The position numbers and the translations under genes are program-made. From the NCBI GenBank assembly GCA_903832325.1, contig CAILBC010000022.1, forward strand, positions 62,001 through 126,000: a DNA stretch of 64,000 nt. The letters are read 5' to 3'. Source of the DNA: an uncultured Sphingomonadales bacterium (GTDB lineage Bacteria > Pseudomonadota > Alphaproteobacteria > Sphingomonadales > Sphingomonadaceae). Of this stretch, positions 1 to 9,024 are shown piece by piece. The first letter of the stretch is position 1, and each line of letters starts with the position of its first letter. The notes under the pieces were generated by a model, which did not search any database, had not been told where the DNA came from, and saw only the letters and a list, made by a program, of their open reading frames with translations.

Positions 1-2346
1 GCTGCGCCGCAGGGCTTTGCGCAAACCCGCCCCGATGCCGCGCCCGCTGCGGGCGCGGCACCGGCCAACAGCGCCGACATTGTCGTGACTGCCACGCGCA
101 AATCCGAAATCCTGTCCAAAGTGCCGATCAGCATCAGCGCGTTCGACACCCGAAAGCTGGACGTGGTGGGCATCAAGAATGCGCTGGATCTGGCAAAATT
201 CACCCCCGGCATCGCCATCGACCCGACCAACAACAACATTTCGATCCGCGGGATCAGTTCCACCGCAGGGTCGGGCACCACCGGGATCTATATCGACGAT
301 ACGCCGATCCAGATCCGCAATATCGATATCGAAGCGACCAATTCGCTGCCCAACGTGTTTGACCTGGCGCGCGTGGAGGTCTTGCGCGGGCCCCAGGGCA
401 CGTTGTTCGGCACCGGCGCCGAGGGCGGGGCGATCCGCTATATCACCAACCAGCCCAGCCTGACCGCGTTCACGGCCACCGCGCATGCCGAACTGTCGGC
501 AACGCAGGGCGGCGCGCCCGGCTATGAACTGGGCGCGGCGGTGGGCGGCCCGATCATCAAGGACAAGCTGGGGTTCCGCGCAAGCGCCTGGTATCGCCAG
601 GATGGCGGCTGGATCGATCAGATCGATTATCAGACCGGGGCAAAGCTGAAATCCAACACCAACCAGGCGGGCACGTATGTGCTGCGCGGCGCGCTGACGT
701 ATGTCCCGGGGGGCGATTGGACGATCACCCCGGCGTTCAATTTCGAAAACCGGCGCAAGAACAACGGGGACATGTTCTATGTCAGTTCGTCAAACCCGTC
801 GGCCGGCCAATTTGCCTCCGGGTCGCCCGATCCGCAGTTTGATCACGACCGGTTTTACATCGCGTCGCTGAAAATCGAACACAGCAACGATAAAATTCAT
901 TTTATTTCAAACACATCATATTATAATCGCAAAGAAAGTGCCAGCCTGTTTTCGGCCACGCTGTACAACCTGTCGTATTATGAACACTTCACACTGGCCG
1001 GCACCGACCCGCAATCCGTTGCCTGCACCAGTTGCGCCGCCGGCCAGTTGATCGGCACGACGGGGCCAAGCCTGGGCGCCTTTGGCCGATACAGCGCGTT
1101 GGGGCTGACCACCAACACGCAGAAGAATTTCACCCAGGAATTCCGGCTGGAATCGGCGGACAAGGCGGCCCGGTTCGGCTGGTTGATCGGCGCGTTCTAT
1201 GGCCGCAACACGCAGTTCAACAACAATTACGATGTCGATCCGCAACTGCCCGCGCTGACGCAATTTCTGTGGGGTGAATCGATGCAGGATGCCTGGGGGC
1301 AGGATCTGCTGCCGGGCAATCTGAATTACACCAGCACGATCACCGCGCATGACGAACAGGGCGCGATCTTTGCCAATGTGAACTACAAGATCACCGACAC
1401 GCTGAAAATCGATGCCGGGTTGCGCGTGGCAATCGCGCATTTCGACTATTCCGCCTATTCGGACGGGCCGACCTATATCTATGACAACGGCGGCGTTCCG
1501 GTAACTGCGGGCAGCAGCAAGAACGAGCACCCGCTGACCCCCAAGATCACCGTTTCCTGGCAGGCCGATGCCGGCAACTTGTTCTATGCCACATATGCCA
1601 AGGGCTATCGCGTGGGCGGGGCCACCCCGCCGCTGCCCGAATTGCTGTGCGGCGGCACGTTCCCCACCGCGTACAATTCGGATACGGTGCAAAGCTATGA
1701 AGCCGGCGCCAAGAACAAGCTGTTTGGCGGGCACCTTTCGGTCGCATCGAGCGTGTTCTACGTCAAATGGAACAATATCCAGGCATCGAACTATGTGCCG
1801 ACTTGCGGGCTGAATTTCACCACCAATTCGGGCACCGCCACCAGCAAGGGCTTTGACCTGCAGGCACGGATCATGGTCGACAGCCACCTCAGCCTTGAGG
1901 CGAGCACCGGCTACACTTCGGCCAGATTCGATCGCGATGCCGCGGTGCCGGGCACAGGCTTCATCGTGGCCGCCAGGGGCGATGCCATCGATGTTGCGCC
2001 GTGGACCGCAACTTTTGCCGCGCAGTACGATTTCCGGATCGGCGACAGAAAAGGCTTTTTGCGCACCGACGGCCAATTCGCCTCGCACCGCACCCGGCCT
2101 TCGGTGGCAGAGGACCCGCTGACCGAATTCTATGACGCCGGCCTGTATCCCACTGCATCAACCTTTCAGGCCTCGGCGCGCGCCGGCATCACGGTGGGGC
2201 ATCTGGATATCGCAATCTTTGCCAACAATCTGTTCAACGCGCACCCGCTGCTGTTCCGCAACCACCAGGATTCGCAAACCCCGCTCTACGAAGCAACGAC
2301 ATTCCGCCCGCGCACATTCGGCCTGAGCCTGAACTGGCAATACTGA
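1..2346 (+). CDS. TonB-dependent receptor, 5' end outside window
   Basis: Outer-membrane active-transport barrel energised by TonB. The frame is open from base 1, so the start codon and signal peptide lie upstream. The visible part begins with a low-complexity Ala/Pro stretch, then a TonB box (DIVVTATRK, about residues 26-34), a plug domain with the classical RVEVLRGPQGTLFG motif, and about 600 residues of barrel ending in an aromatic residue (LSLNWQY), the usual outer-membrane insertion signal. The ligand cannot be read from the sequence. The family includes siderophore and plant-compound receptors, and sphingomonads carry dozens. It lies next to a copy of a tRNA 3' end, so it may belong to an acquired segment. 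Confidence 0.93.
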   Translation, partial: AAPQGFAQTRPDAAPAAGAAPANSADIVVTATRKSEILSKVPISISAFDTRKLDVVGIKNALDLAKFTPGIAIDPTNNNISIRGISSTAGSGTTGIYIDDTPIQIRNIDIEATNSLPNVFDLARVEVLRGPQGTLFGTGAEGGAIRYITNQPSLTAFTATAHAELSATQGGAPGYELGAAVGGPIIKDKLGFRASAWYRQDGGWIDQIDYQTGAKLKSNTNQAGTYVLRGALTYVPGGDWTITPAFNFENRRKNNGDMFYVSSSNPSAGQFASGSPDPQFDHDRFYIASLKIEHSNDKIHFISNTSYYNRKESASLFSATLYNLSYYEHFTLAGTDPQSVACTSCAAGQLIGTTGPSLGAFGRYSALGLTTNTQKNFTQEFRLESADKAARFGWLIGAFYGRNTQFNNNYDVDPQLPALTQFLWGESMQDAWGQDLLPGNLNYTSTITAHDEQGAIFANVNYKITDTLKIDAGLRVAIAHFDYSAYSDGPTYIYDNGGVPVTAGSSKNEHPLTPKITVSWQADAGNLFYATYAKGYRVGGATPPLPELLCGGTFPTAYNSDTVQSYEAGAKNKLFGGHLSVASSVFYVKWNNIQASNYVPTCGLNFTTNSGTATSKGFDLQARIMVDSHLSLEASTGYTSARFDRDAAVPGTGFIVAARGDAIDVAPWTATFAAQYDFRIGDRKGFLRTDGQFASHRTRPSVAEDPLTEFYDAGLYPTASTFQASARAGITVGHLDIAIFANNLFNAHPLLFRNHQDSQTPLYEATTFRPRTFGLSLNWQY

Positions 2347-2389
2347 CGCCGGGGAGAGCACAGTCAGCCCTGTCGATCCTGCCCCCTGA

Positions 2390-2412
2390 AGCGGGCGAAG
2401 GGATGCGAACCC
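2390..2412 (-). repeat. Copy of the tRNA-Gly 3' end (attachment-site-like)
   Basis: Bases 2390-2412 match 22 of 23 bases of the 3' end of the tRNA-Gly gene at 2513-2535, in the same orientation. The copy includes the T-arm region and acceptor strand, but no complete tRNA can be folded from it. A direct repeat of a tRNA 3' end is the classical trace of integrase-mediated insertion (attL/attR). No integrase is visible in the window. Confidence 0.6.
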
Positions 2413-2509
2413 CACAGTGGAGCAGCTTGCTGCGCAGCGCTCAAAGGACTCGCAAGGGTTCCGGGGGGCCTGGTGCGGCATCAGCTATGCGCGCGCACGT
2501 ATCGGCAAC

Positions 2510-2584
2510 TGGAGCGGGCGAAGGGATTCGAACCCTCGACCCCAACCTTGGCAAGGTTGTGCTCTACCCCTGAGCTACGCCCGC
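2510..2584 (-). tRNA. tRNA-Gly (anticodon GCC)
   Basis: Read on the minus strand this gives a complete cloverleaf. The acceptor arm is GCGGGCG/CGCCCGC, the D arm contains AGCTCAGGGGTAGAG, the anticodon loop is TTGCCAA (anticodon GCC), and the T arm contains GGGTTCGAATCCC. CCA is encoded. It decodes GGC and GGT glycine codons. No long gene overlaps it. Confidence 0.97.
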
Positions 2585-2842
2585 TCGTGCGTTGCGCCGG
2601 CAGCAGCGTTTTTCGCAGGGAAAAGCGCCACCCGGCCGGGGTGAGGCGCGCAAATACCCAGCTTGGGGTGTGGGCGCAACCCCCCAAATGCACTTTCTTT
2701 GCCGGCCTGTGCGGGTGGCCTGTGCGGGGGGGGGGCCGGTGCGATCATTCCTGTGCGGCGATATGGGCAATGGCCCTTGCCGAACGGGCATGCGATACCA
2801 CATGGTGCCCGACAGCACTTTTCCCGGCGGAGACAAAATCGC

Positions 2843-3751
2843 GTGGCAAGCCTTGGCCTCAATCTTGATGAACAAAAAGCGGTCGACCGGTTCCGCAAGG
2901 CAGTGGTCGAACCATCGATGACCAAGCTGGTCGTGCTCGATTTCTGGGCCGAATGGTGCGGGCCGTGCAAGGCGCTGACTCCGCTGCTGGAAAAGGTTAC
3001 GGCCGAATATGCCGACAAGGGCGTGGTGCTGGCCAAGATCAATGTCGATGAAGACGCCTTTATCGCCGCGCAGTTCCAGGTGCGGTCGATTCCCACGGTC
3101 TATGCCATGTTTCGCGGCCAGCCGGTTGCCGATCTGACCAATGCGCGCAGCGAATCGCAGCTGAAGCAGGTGCTCGACCAGATTCTGGCGCAATTGCCGA
3201 TAGAGGCGGGCGATGAACCTGCGCCCGATCTCGCCCCGTTACTGGCGATGGGCGAAGACGCGCTGGCCGGCGGCGATGGCGAACAGGCGGTGGCGATCTT
3301 TGCCCAGATCATCGAAGTGGCGCCCGGCAATGCGCCCGCGCATTCGGGCCTGATCCGCGCGCTGCTCGCCGCCGGAATGAAGGACGAAGCCGTGGCCGCG
3401 CTGGCCGGGCTTGATCCCGAACTGGCCGAAGATCCCGCGCTGGCGCAGGCGCGCGCCGCGCTTGCGCTGGCCGAAGACGCGCCCGAAGCCGGCGAGCTGG
3501 TGGCACTGCGCGCCGCGGCGCTGGCCGATCCCGAGGACATGGCCGCGCAACTGGCGCTGGCCAATGGAATCTATGCCAGCGGCGATCGCGATGCGGCGGC
3601 CGGGCTGTTGCTGGCGCTGGTGGCCAAGGACCGCACATGGAACGACGGCGCGGCCCGCGCGCGACTGCTGCAGATTTTCGAAGCGATCGGGCTGGAAGAC
3701 CCTTGGGTTGCGGCAACGCGGCGCAAGCTGTCGGCCGTGCTGTTCGGGTAA
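2843..3751 (+). CDS. ybbN: Thioredoxin-TPR protein, YbbN/CnoX family
   Basis: A 302-residue protein with an N-terminal thioredoxin domain (about residues 10-120, active site WCGPC at 38-42, cis-Pro in RSIPT). It is followed by a helical, Ala-rich tetratricopeptide-like region to the end. This is the CnoX/YbbN architecture, a cytosolic protein that binds unfolding proteins and protects them from oxidative over-aggregation. Unlike the E. coli protein, it keeps both active-site cysteines, so redox activity is expected. I chose GTG 2843 because GGAGA lies about 8 bases upstream and the thioredoxin fold starts soon after; the frame is open further upstream without a sensible start. The next gene follows after 5 bases, so the two are probably cotranscribed. 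Confidence 0.88.
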   Translation: MASLGLNLDEQKAVDRFRKAVVEPSMTKLVVLDFWAEWCGPCKALTPLLEKVTAEYADKGVVLAKINVDEDAFIAAQFQVRSIPTVYAMFRGQPVADLTNARSESQLKQVLDQILAQLPIEAGDEPAPDLAPLLAMGEDALAGGDGEQAVAIFAQIIEVAPGNAPAHSGLIRALLAAGMKDEAVAALAGLDPELAEDPALAQARAALALAEDAPEAGELVALRAAALADPEDMAAQLALANGIYASGDRDAAAGLLLALVAKDRTWNDGAARARLLQIFEAIGLEDPWVAATRRKLSAVLFG

Positions 3752-3756
3752 GCGCG

Positions 3757-4371
3757 ATGAGCACCGAACGGCTGTCGATCTTTCCCCTGCCCGGCGCCTT
3801 GCTGTTTCCCGGGCTGCAATTGCCGCTGCACATCTTTGAGCCACGATACCGCGCGATGGTGTCCGACGCGCTGGCGCGGGACCAGCGCATCGCGATGATC
3901 CAGCCCCAGGCCGCGGCCGAAGGCGCTCCGCTGTTCCGCATCGGCTGCGTGGGCAAGATCGTGGATGTGGAGGCCGGCGAAGACGGGCGCTACAATCTGG
4001 TGCTGCAGGGCATCGCCCGGTTCCGCGTGCTGCGCGAACTGGACGTGACCACCCCGTTCCGCCAGGTTGAGGCGGAGCTGATGCCCGAAGACGAAACCGC
4101 GGCATTGAGCGCGATCGAGCGCGCCGGGTTCGAACGCGAAGCGCGCACGTTTGCCACATCGCAGGGCTATGCCGTGGATTGGGAATCGGTGGGCAAGCTC
4201 GATGATGCCGCGCTGATCAACGGCGTGGCACAGATCGCACCGTTCGATATCGCCGCCAAGCAGGCGCTGCTGGAGGCAACGACGCTGGCCGCGCGGTGCG
4301 ACCTGCTGGTGCAACTGATGCAGTTCTTTGGCCGGCGCGATCGCGATGACGGGCGGGTGACGCTGCAATAG
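3757..4371 (+). CDS. LON-substrate-binding-domain protein
   Basis: A 204-residue protein made of a single LON N-terminal (PUA-like) domain without the ATPase or protease parts of Lon. The family signature is visible in FPLPGALLFPGLQLPLHIFEPRYR near the N-terminus and in the strand containing VGKIVDVE. Such stand-alone domains are common next to ybbN in sphingomonads and rhizobia. A link to protein quality control is inferred from that partnership and from Lon homology; no enzymatic activity is known. The ATG at 3757 starts 5 bases after the ybbN stop, indicating translational coupling. Confidence 0.85.
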   Translation: MSTERLSIFPLPGALLFPGLQLPLHIFEPRYRAMVSDALARDQRIAMIQPQAAAEGAPLFRIGCVGKIVDVEAGEDGRYNLVLQGIARFRVLRELDVTTPFRQVEAELMPEDETAALSAIERAGFEREARTFATSQGYAVDWESVGKLDDAALINGVAQIAPFDIAAKQALLEATTLAARCDLLVQLMQFFGRRDRDDGRVTLQ

Positions 4372-4404
4372 GCGTGCTCCCCCATCAACGGGGCGGGGGC
4401 TTTG

Positions 4405-5031
4405 TCAGAACAGCTGGCCCTTGATGCCGTCGATCACGAACTGCGCGGCCAGCGCGGCGAGCAGCACGCCGAGCAGGCGGGTAACAACGGCCTCGATCTG
4501 CGCGCCGAGCAGCCGGATGATCGGGCGCGCGGCGATCATCGCCGCAAAGGCCAGGATCATCACCGTGGCCAGCGCCGCCAGGATCACCGCAATTTGCGTG
4601 GCGCCATGCGCGCGCGCCATCAGCAGCATGATCGATGCGATCGACCCCGGCCCGGCCAGGATCGGCATGGCCATCGGAAACACCGCCACATCCTTGATCA
4701 CCGGGCGCGAGGCGCGGACTTGTTCGGCACGTTCGCTGCGCCGTTCGGTGTTGCGATCGAGCACCATGTCGAGCGCCAGCAGGAACAGCATGATCCCGCC
4801 GGCAATGCGAAAACTGTCGAGCTCGATATGCATCGCGGCCAGCAACCGGGCGCCAAACAAGGCAAAACCCACCAGAATGCCCGCCGCAATCAGGCTGGCG
4901 CGCAGCGCCATGGCCATGGCCTGGCGCTGCGTGGCATCGGCAATCAGCCCGGCATAGATCGGCGCGCAGCCGGGCGGATCGATCACCACGAACAGGGTGA
5001 TGAACGCCGAAAGGAACAGTTGCACCAGCAT
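4405..5031 (-). CDS. MarC family integral membrane protein
   Basis: A 208-residue polytopic inner-membrane protein with about six hydrophobic segments. It has the MarC signatures FVVIDPPGCAPIY near the N-terminus and PMAMPILAGPGSI in the middle. Members were once linked to antibiotic resistance, but their function is unknown. I chose ATG 5031: longer in-frame starts would overlap the upstream gene and add a charged non-membrane tail. It is the last gene of the leftward group and begins 8 bases after the stop of the NTF2-like gene. Confidence 0.87.
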   Translation of the reverse strand: MLVQLFLSAFITLFVVIDPPGCAPIYAGLIADATQRQAMAMALRASLIAAGILVGFALFGARLLAAMHIELDSFRIAGGIMLFLLALDMVLDRNTERRSERAEQVRASRPVIKDVAVFPMAMPILAGPGSIASIMLLMARAHGATQIAVILAALATVMILAFAAMIAARPIIRLLGAQIEAVVTRLLGVLLAALAAQFVIDGIKGQLF

Positions 5032-5039
5032 CCGCGCGA

Positions 5040-5771
5040 TCAGCCTGCCATCGCCGGGCCGGCGCGATCGAGCACGCCGTGCATCGCGCCATCCTGCCAG
5101 ATCCACACTTGCAGCCGGTGCGCGCCGCCGGGCAGCACGGTGCCGCGCCAGACCAGCGAGCCATCATCCGATCGCCCGTCGCGGCTGTCCGCCCCGGCCG
5201 GCGCGTCACTTGGAGGCAGGGCACCGGGCAGCGGGCGCAGCGGCGTCGGCACGCCACGCCGATGATCGCCGGCATCCTCTTCGGCCGCGGGGCGTGGCGG
5301 GCAATCGGCCAGTTTGCCGGTGATCCAGTCGGGCGCGGGCGGGATCACTGCCAAAGGCCCGGCGTCGGCCAGCACCCAGCGAAAATCCAGCTTTTTCTGT
5401 CGCTTCCACACCGTGGCAAACCAGCCGCCGCGCCAGATTCCGGCACTGACCCCGGCGGTGCCATCGCAACTGGCCCAGGTTGTGGCGGTTTGGCGCGCAT
5501 CGAACCAGGCCGAGGCGTCATGCGCTTTCAGCCAGGCGCGGGCCGGGGTGCGCGCAGGGGTCAACAGTTCGGCAGTATCATCGGCGGTGGCGGCGAGCGC
5601 GGCGCCGGCGCCCTTGTCGCGGGCCAGATGCGCCAGCGCGCTTTCCACCTCGACCAGGGCACTGGGGTTGCCCAGCGGGGTCAGCCCCTGGCGCGACGAT
5701 TGCGCAAGCGCCGGCCCCGCAATCAATGCGGGAGCCAGCAGGCAGAAAACGCGGCGCGCAAAGCGAATCAT
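5040..5771 (-). CDS. Secreted NTF2-like (DUF4440-type) protein
   Basis: A 243-residue protein with a clear signal peptide (two arginines, hydrophobic core, cleavage after ALA about residue 24). The mature part resembles the NTF2-like/DUF4440 cone fold: an N-terminal helix with VEVESALAHLARDKG, a WASCDGTAGVSAGIW strand, and the motif FATVWKRQKKLDFRWVL that is typical of sphingomonad members. The C-terminal 80 residues are Pro/Ala/Asp-rich and end in a strand-forming part. The substrate is unknown. ATG 5771 gives the signal peptide directly. The gene lies between folD (37 bases upstream) and marC (8 bases downstream), suggesting one transcript. Confidence 0.72.
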   Translation of the reverse strand: MIRFARRVFCLLAPALIAGPALAQSSRQGLTPLGNPSALVEVESALAHLARDKGAGAALAATADDTAELLTPARTPARAWLKAHDASAWFDARQTATTWASCDGTAGVSAGIWRGGWFATVWKRQKKLDFRWVLADAGPLAVIPPAPDWITGKLADCPPRPAAEEDAGDHRRGVPTPLRPLPGALPPSDAPAGADSRDGRSDDGSLVWRGTVLPGGAHRLQVWIWQDGAMHGVLDRAGPAMAG

Positions 5772-5808
5772 GGCGCCGCCATACCCCGGATCGCGCGCGA
5801 ACGGGCGA

Positions 5809-6702
5809 TCAAATCGCGTCGTCGGCCAGCGCAATCCCGGAATTGCGAAACGCGGCAACCAGCGTGTTGCGCAACAGCACGGCAATCGTCATCGGCCCGA
5901 CCCCGCCCGGCACCGGGGTGATCGCCCCGGCAACGCCAGCGGCGCCGGCATAATCAACATCGCCAACCAGCCGCGTCTTGCCGGGGTCGGCCGCGGCAAC
6001 GCGGTTGATCCCCACATCGATCACGGTTGCGCCCGGCTTGATCCAGTCGGCTTTGACCATTTCGGGCCGGCCGACCGCGGCCACCACGATATCGGCGCGG
6101 CGCACCACATCGGGCAGGTTTTTCGTGCGGCTGTGCGCGATGGTCACCGTGCAGCTTTCGGCGAGCAGCAATTGCGCCATCGGCTTGCCCACGATGTTCG
6201 ACCGCCCGATGACCACCGCATCCAGCCCCGAAAGGCTGCCCAGCCGGTCTTTCAGCAGCATCAGGCAGCCGAGCGGGGTGCAGGGCACAAAGCCCGGCTG
6301 CCCCACGGCAAGGCGGCCGGCGTTGGTCACATGAAAGCCGTCGACATCCTTGTCCGGGTTGATCGTGGCGATGACGGTCTGTTCGTCCAGATGCCCCGGC
6401 AGCGGCAATTGCACCAGAATGCCGTCCACGGCGGGATCGGCATTCAGCGCATTGACCAGCGCGATCAGATCGGCCTCTGCCGTATCGGCGGGCAGGCGGT
6501 GTTCAAAGCTGGCCATCCCCGCCTCAACGGTCGATTTGCCCTTTGACCGGACATAGACCTGGCTGGCGGGATCTTCGCCCACCAGCACCACCGCGAGCCC
6601 GGCCTTGCGCCCGGTCTGCGCGGTAAAATCCGCCGCGAGCGTGGCAATGCGCCCGCGCAAGGCCCCGGCAAAGGCCTTGCCGTCAATCACGTCTGCAGTC
6701 AT
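5809..6702 (-). CDS. folD: Bifunctional methylenetetrahydrofolate dehydrogenase/cyclohydrolase
   Basis: A 297-residue FolD that interconverts 5,10-methylene-, methenyl- and 10-formyl-tetrahydrofolate in the cytosol. Visible signatures are [14 protein letters not shown] (catalytic Lys), [22 protein letters not shown], the nucleotide-binding [16 protein letters not shown], and the C-terminal [12 protein letters not shown]. Length is normal. ATG 6702 is 4 bases after the stop of the upstream yggT gene, so the two are an operon. It supplies one-carbon units for purines, thymidylate and formyl-Met. Confidence 0.97.
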   Translation of the reverse strand: MTADVIDGKAFAGALRGRIATLAADFTAQTGRKAGLAVVLVGEDPASQVYVRSKGKSTVEAGMASFEHRLPADTAEADLIALVNALNADPAVDGILVQLPLPGHLDEQTVIATINPDKDVDGFHVTNAGRLAVGQPGFVPCTPLGCLMLLKDRLGSLSGLDAVVIGRSNIVGKPMAQLLLAESCTVTIAHSRTKNLPDVVRRADIVVAAVGRPEMVKADWIKPGATVIDVGINRVAAADPGKTRLVGDVDYAGAAGVAGAITPVPGGVGPMTIAVLLRNTLVAAFRNSGIALADDAI

Positions 6703-6706
6703 GGTT

Positions 6707-7000
6707 TCAGTATCCAGCCATCGCCAGGCCGCGCAACAATTGCGACAGCAGTTGCAATCCGACAATCAGGATCAGCGCCGAAAAATCCACCGCGCCGGTG
6801 TTGGGCAGCGCGCGGCGGATCGGGCCGAGAATGGGTTCGAGCAAGGCATTGAGCGCGCGCCAGACCGCCACCACCGCATCATTGCGCGTGTTGATCACAT
6901 TGAACGCGATCAGCAGCCCCATCACGAACTGGATGATCACGATCATGACGATCACGCTGATCAGGTAATCGACCATCTGCACTATGGTATAAAGCAACAC
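6707..7000 (-). CDS. YggT family membrane protein
   Basis: A 97-residue protein of the YggT family with two hydrophobic segments (about residues 8-32 and 70-92) separated by the conserved loop [20 protein letters not shown]. The family is widespread and has been linked to osmotic stress and, in photosynthetic organisms, to cytochrome assembly or membrane organisation; its role here is unknown. It starts the yggT-folD-NTF2-marC run. Upstream is a long inverted repeat (7087-7164) that separates it from argB. Confidence 0.88.
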   Translation of the reverse strand: MLLYTIVQMVDYLISVIVMIVIIQFVMGLLIAFNVINTRNDAVVAVWRALNALLEPILGPIRRALPNTGAVDFSALILIVGLQLLSQLLRGLAMAGY

Positions 7001-7086
7001 GCCTGGGACCTTTCCCGCCGAACCGGATGTCGCTGTAGCCCAGCGGGCGGCAGGTCGGCAACCTGCGCTTTTTGCAGTTTTGGCAT

Positions 7087-7164
7087 GGCACCGGCCCGCT
7101 CCCCCACCCGAGCGCCCACCTGCGGTACTCTGTGGGCGGTCGAGTGGCGGAGCGGGCCGGTGCC
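7087..7164. repeat. Long inverted repeat between yggT and argB
   Basis: Two 33-base arms (7087-7119 and 7132-7164) match as reverse complements at 30 of 33 positions around a 12-base loop. The outer 16 bases, ggcaccggcccgctcc, pair without a mismatch. No run of T follows on either strand, so it is not a standard Rho-independent terminator. One arm sequence (agcgggccggtgcc) recurs at 8198-8211 upstream of argB, so argB is bracketed by related sequences. Confidence 0.7.
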
Positions 7165-7208
7165 GTTCTCCCGCAAAGCCGGCAAAGCCGGAATTGCGGC
7201 AAAGACTC

Positions 7209-8123
7209 TTACACCCGGATCAGCGTTCCTGCGCCCCGGGCCGTAAACACTTCCAGCAGCATGGCGTGCGGCACGCGGCCATCGAGCACCACCGCCGCCT
7301 CGCACCCGGCCTCTACGGCCAGCACGCAGGTTTCCAGTTTGGGAATCATTCCGCCGCTGATCGTGCCGTCTTCGGCCAGCCGCGCGATGTCGGCCGGGGT
7401 CAGGTCGGTCAGCAGCGACTTGTTCTTGTCAAGCACGCCGGGCACGTCGGTCAGCAGGAACAGCCGCGCCGCGCCGAGCTTGGCCGCAATCGCGCCGGCC
7501 ATCGTATCGGCGTTGATGTTGTATGTGCAGCCGTCTTCGCCCACGCCGATCGGCGCGATCACCGGGATCATCCCCGCGGCGCAGACGGTGTGGATGATTG
7601 TCAGGTCGATCGCCGACGGTTCGCCGACAAAGCCCAGATCGACCGACAGTTCATCGCCGCTGTCGGGATCGATGATCACCTTTTCGACTTTGGTTGCGGT
7701 AACCAGGCCGGCATCCTTGCCCGAAATGCCCAGCGCCTTGCCCCCGGCGGCGGCGATCCAGCTGACCAGTTCCTTGTTGATCCGGCCCGACAGCACCATT
7801 TCGGCAATTTCGGCCGTGATCGCATCGGTTACACGCAGGCCATCGACAAAGCGTGATTCGACGCCCAGCTTTTTCAGCATCGCGCCGATCTGCGGCCCGC
7901 CGCCGTGGACCACCACCGGGTTGATGCCGATCGCCTTCATCAGCACGACATCCTGCGCGAAATCCTGCTGCGCGGCGGGGTCTCCCATGGCGTGGCCGCC
8001 ATATTTCACCACGAACGTCTTGCCCGCATAGCGCTGCAGATAAGGCAGCGCCTCGATCAGGGTTTCCGCCTTGTCGAGCATCGATTGGCGATAGGCGTCG
8101 TTGGTATCGAGATGGGTGGCCAT
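7209..8123 (-). CDS. argB: Acetylglutamate kinase
   Basis: A 304-residue NAGK that phosphorylates N-acetylglutamate in arginine synthesis. Signatures are [12 protein letters not shown] near the N-terminus, [11 protein letters not shown], the [10 protein letters not shown] segment, [17 protein letters not shown], and the [10 protein letters not shown] loop. The N-terminal helix before the kinase core ([10 protein letters not shown]) is typical of arginine-sensitive hexameric enzymes, so feedback inhibition is likely but inferred. The ATG at 8123 gives the standard start. No other arg genes are present in the window. Confidence 0.97.
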   Translation of the reverse strand: MATHLDTNDAYRQSMLDKAETLIEALPYLQRYAGKTFVVKYGGHAMGDPAAQQDFAQDVVLMKAIGINPVVVHGGGPQIGAMLKKLGVESRFVDGLRVTDAITAEIAEMVLSGRINKELVSWIAAAGGKALGISGKDAGLVTATKVEKVIIDPDSGDELSVDLGFVGEPSAIDLTIIHTVCAAGMIPVIAPIGVGEDGCTYNINADTMAGAIAAKLGAARLFLLTDVPGVLDKNKSLLTDLTPADIARLAEDGTISGGMIPKLETCVLAVEAGCEAAVVLDGRVPHAMLLEVFTARGAGTLIRV

Positions 8124-8214
8124 GATGGCGCCGGGCTTTACGCCACTGGGGCTGAAATGGAAATGAATAGTGGGATGAGGGTGCGGGGGAGCGGGGAAGC
8201 GGGCCGGTGCCGAC

Positions 8215-8243
8215 TGCAAAATTCGCTTACCGCGAATTTTGCA
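8215..8243 (-). terminator. Perfect hairpin after the yhhQ stop codon
   Basis: The arms tgcaaaattcgc (8215-8226) and gcgaattttgca (8232-8243) pair over 12 bases around the loop ttacc. On the minus strand the hairpin directly follows the TGA of yhhQ and carries TTTT inside its first arm. It is AT-rich in a GC-rich region, and a transcription end for yhhQ is the simplest reading. Confidence 0.6.
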
Positions 8244-8936
8244 TCACAACCCATCCAGCCAGCGCCCCAGCCGCACCGCCAGCCACACCAGCATCGGCAC
8301 CATCACCGTTGACAGGGCCAGCTTGGCCACGATCTGGCTGCCCATCATCACCGCCAGCGGCAGCGGATGGCCATCGGCCCCGGCCACGCCCCAGAACGAC
8401 AACGTGATGAAAATCACCGTATCGACCATCTGGCTGAGCAGGCTGGCCAGCCACGCGCGCACCACCAGCCGGCGGCCGATGCCGCTGCCGGCCAACCACG
8501 CGAATACCGTAACGTTGAGCGTTTGCGACAGGCCATAGGAGCACAGGCCGGCAAACTGCATGCGCGCGCCCTGCCCCAGGATCAGCGCAAACTGGCTCTG
8601 GTTCGCCCAGATTTGCGCCGGCGGCACGACATCGATCACCGTGCGGATCAGCACCATCGACACGATCAGCGGAATAAAGCCGAACCGCACCAGCCGCTGC
8701 GCCACCGCGGCGCCGTGCAATTCACTGACCGCGCTGGACATCACCACCAGCAACAAAAACGCGAAAATCCCGCTTTCCACGGTCATCCGCCCGATCAGCG
8801 GCCAGGTGCCGACATCGGCAAGCTTTGCGCCCAGCACCCCCGCCAGCACGACCATGCCGCCATAAAGCAGCGCATAGAGGAACAGCGAAGGCGGAACGGC
8901 GTGTGCCGCAGGCGCGGATGACGGAGTGGTTTTCAT
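8244..8936 (-). CDS. yhhQ: Queuosine precursor transporter (VUT/YhhQ family)
   Basis: A 230-residue inner-membrane protein with about six hydrophobic segments, matching the VUT_1/YhhQ family that imports preQ0/preQ1 or related 7-deazaguanine bases. Recognisable parts are the segment starting LYGGMVVLAGVLGAKL and the family region SQMVDTVIFITLSFWG. ATG 8936 gives a normal length; a longer frame upstream would run into the opposite gene. It diverges from the NupC-type gene (88 bases between starts), and a TCAAATGC/GCATTTTGA inverted repeat touches its start codon. Confidence 0.85.
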   Translation of the reverse strand: MKTTPSSAPAAHAVPPSLFLYALLYGGMVVLAGVLGAKLADVGTWPLIGRMTVESGIFAFLLLVVMSSAVSELHGAAVAQRLVRFGFIPLIVSMVLIRTVIDVVPPAQIWANQSQFALILGQGARMQFAGLCSYGLSQTLNVTVFAWLAGSGIGRRLVVRAWLASLLSQMVDTVIFITLSFWGVAGADGHPLPLAVMMGSQIVAKLALSTVMVPMLVWLAVRLGRWLDGL

Positions 8937-8959
8937 CAAATGCCGATACCGCATTTTGA
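8936..8959 (-). promoter_or_regulatory. Inverted repeat at the yhhQ start
   Basis: The segment tcaaatgc (8936-8943), spacer cgatacc, gcattttga (8951-8959) forms an imperfect palindrome. In the minus-strand transcript it would fold just before and into the ATG of yhhQ. It could be a translational control hairpin or an operator in the yhhQ/nupC divergent promoter. It does not match the preQ1 riboswitch patterns I know. Confidence 0.35.
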
Positions 8960-9024
8960 CCGCGCGCCAAATTGCCTTTACCCCGTGGCGCAATCCTTTC
9001 CCGGACGAGGCCGCAACCCGCACC

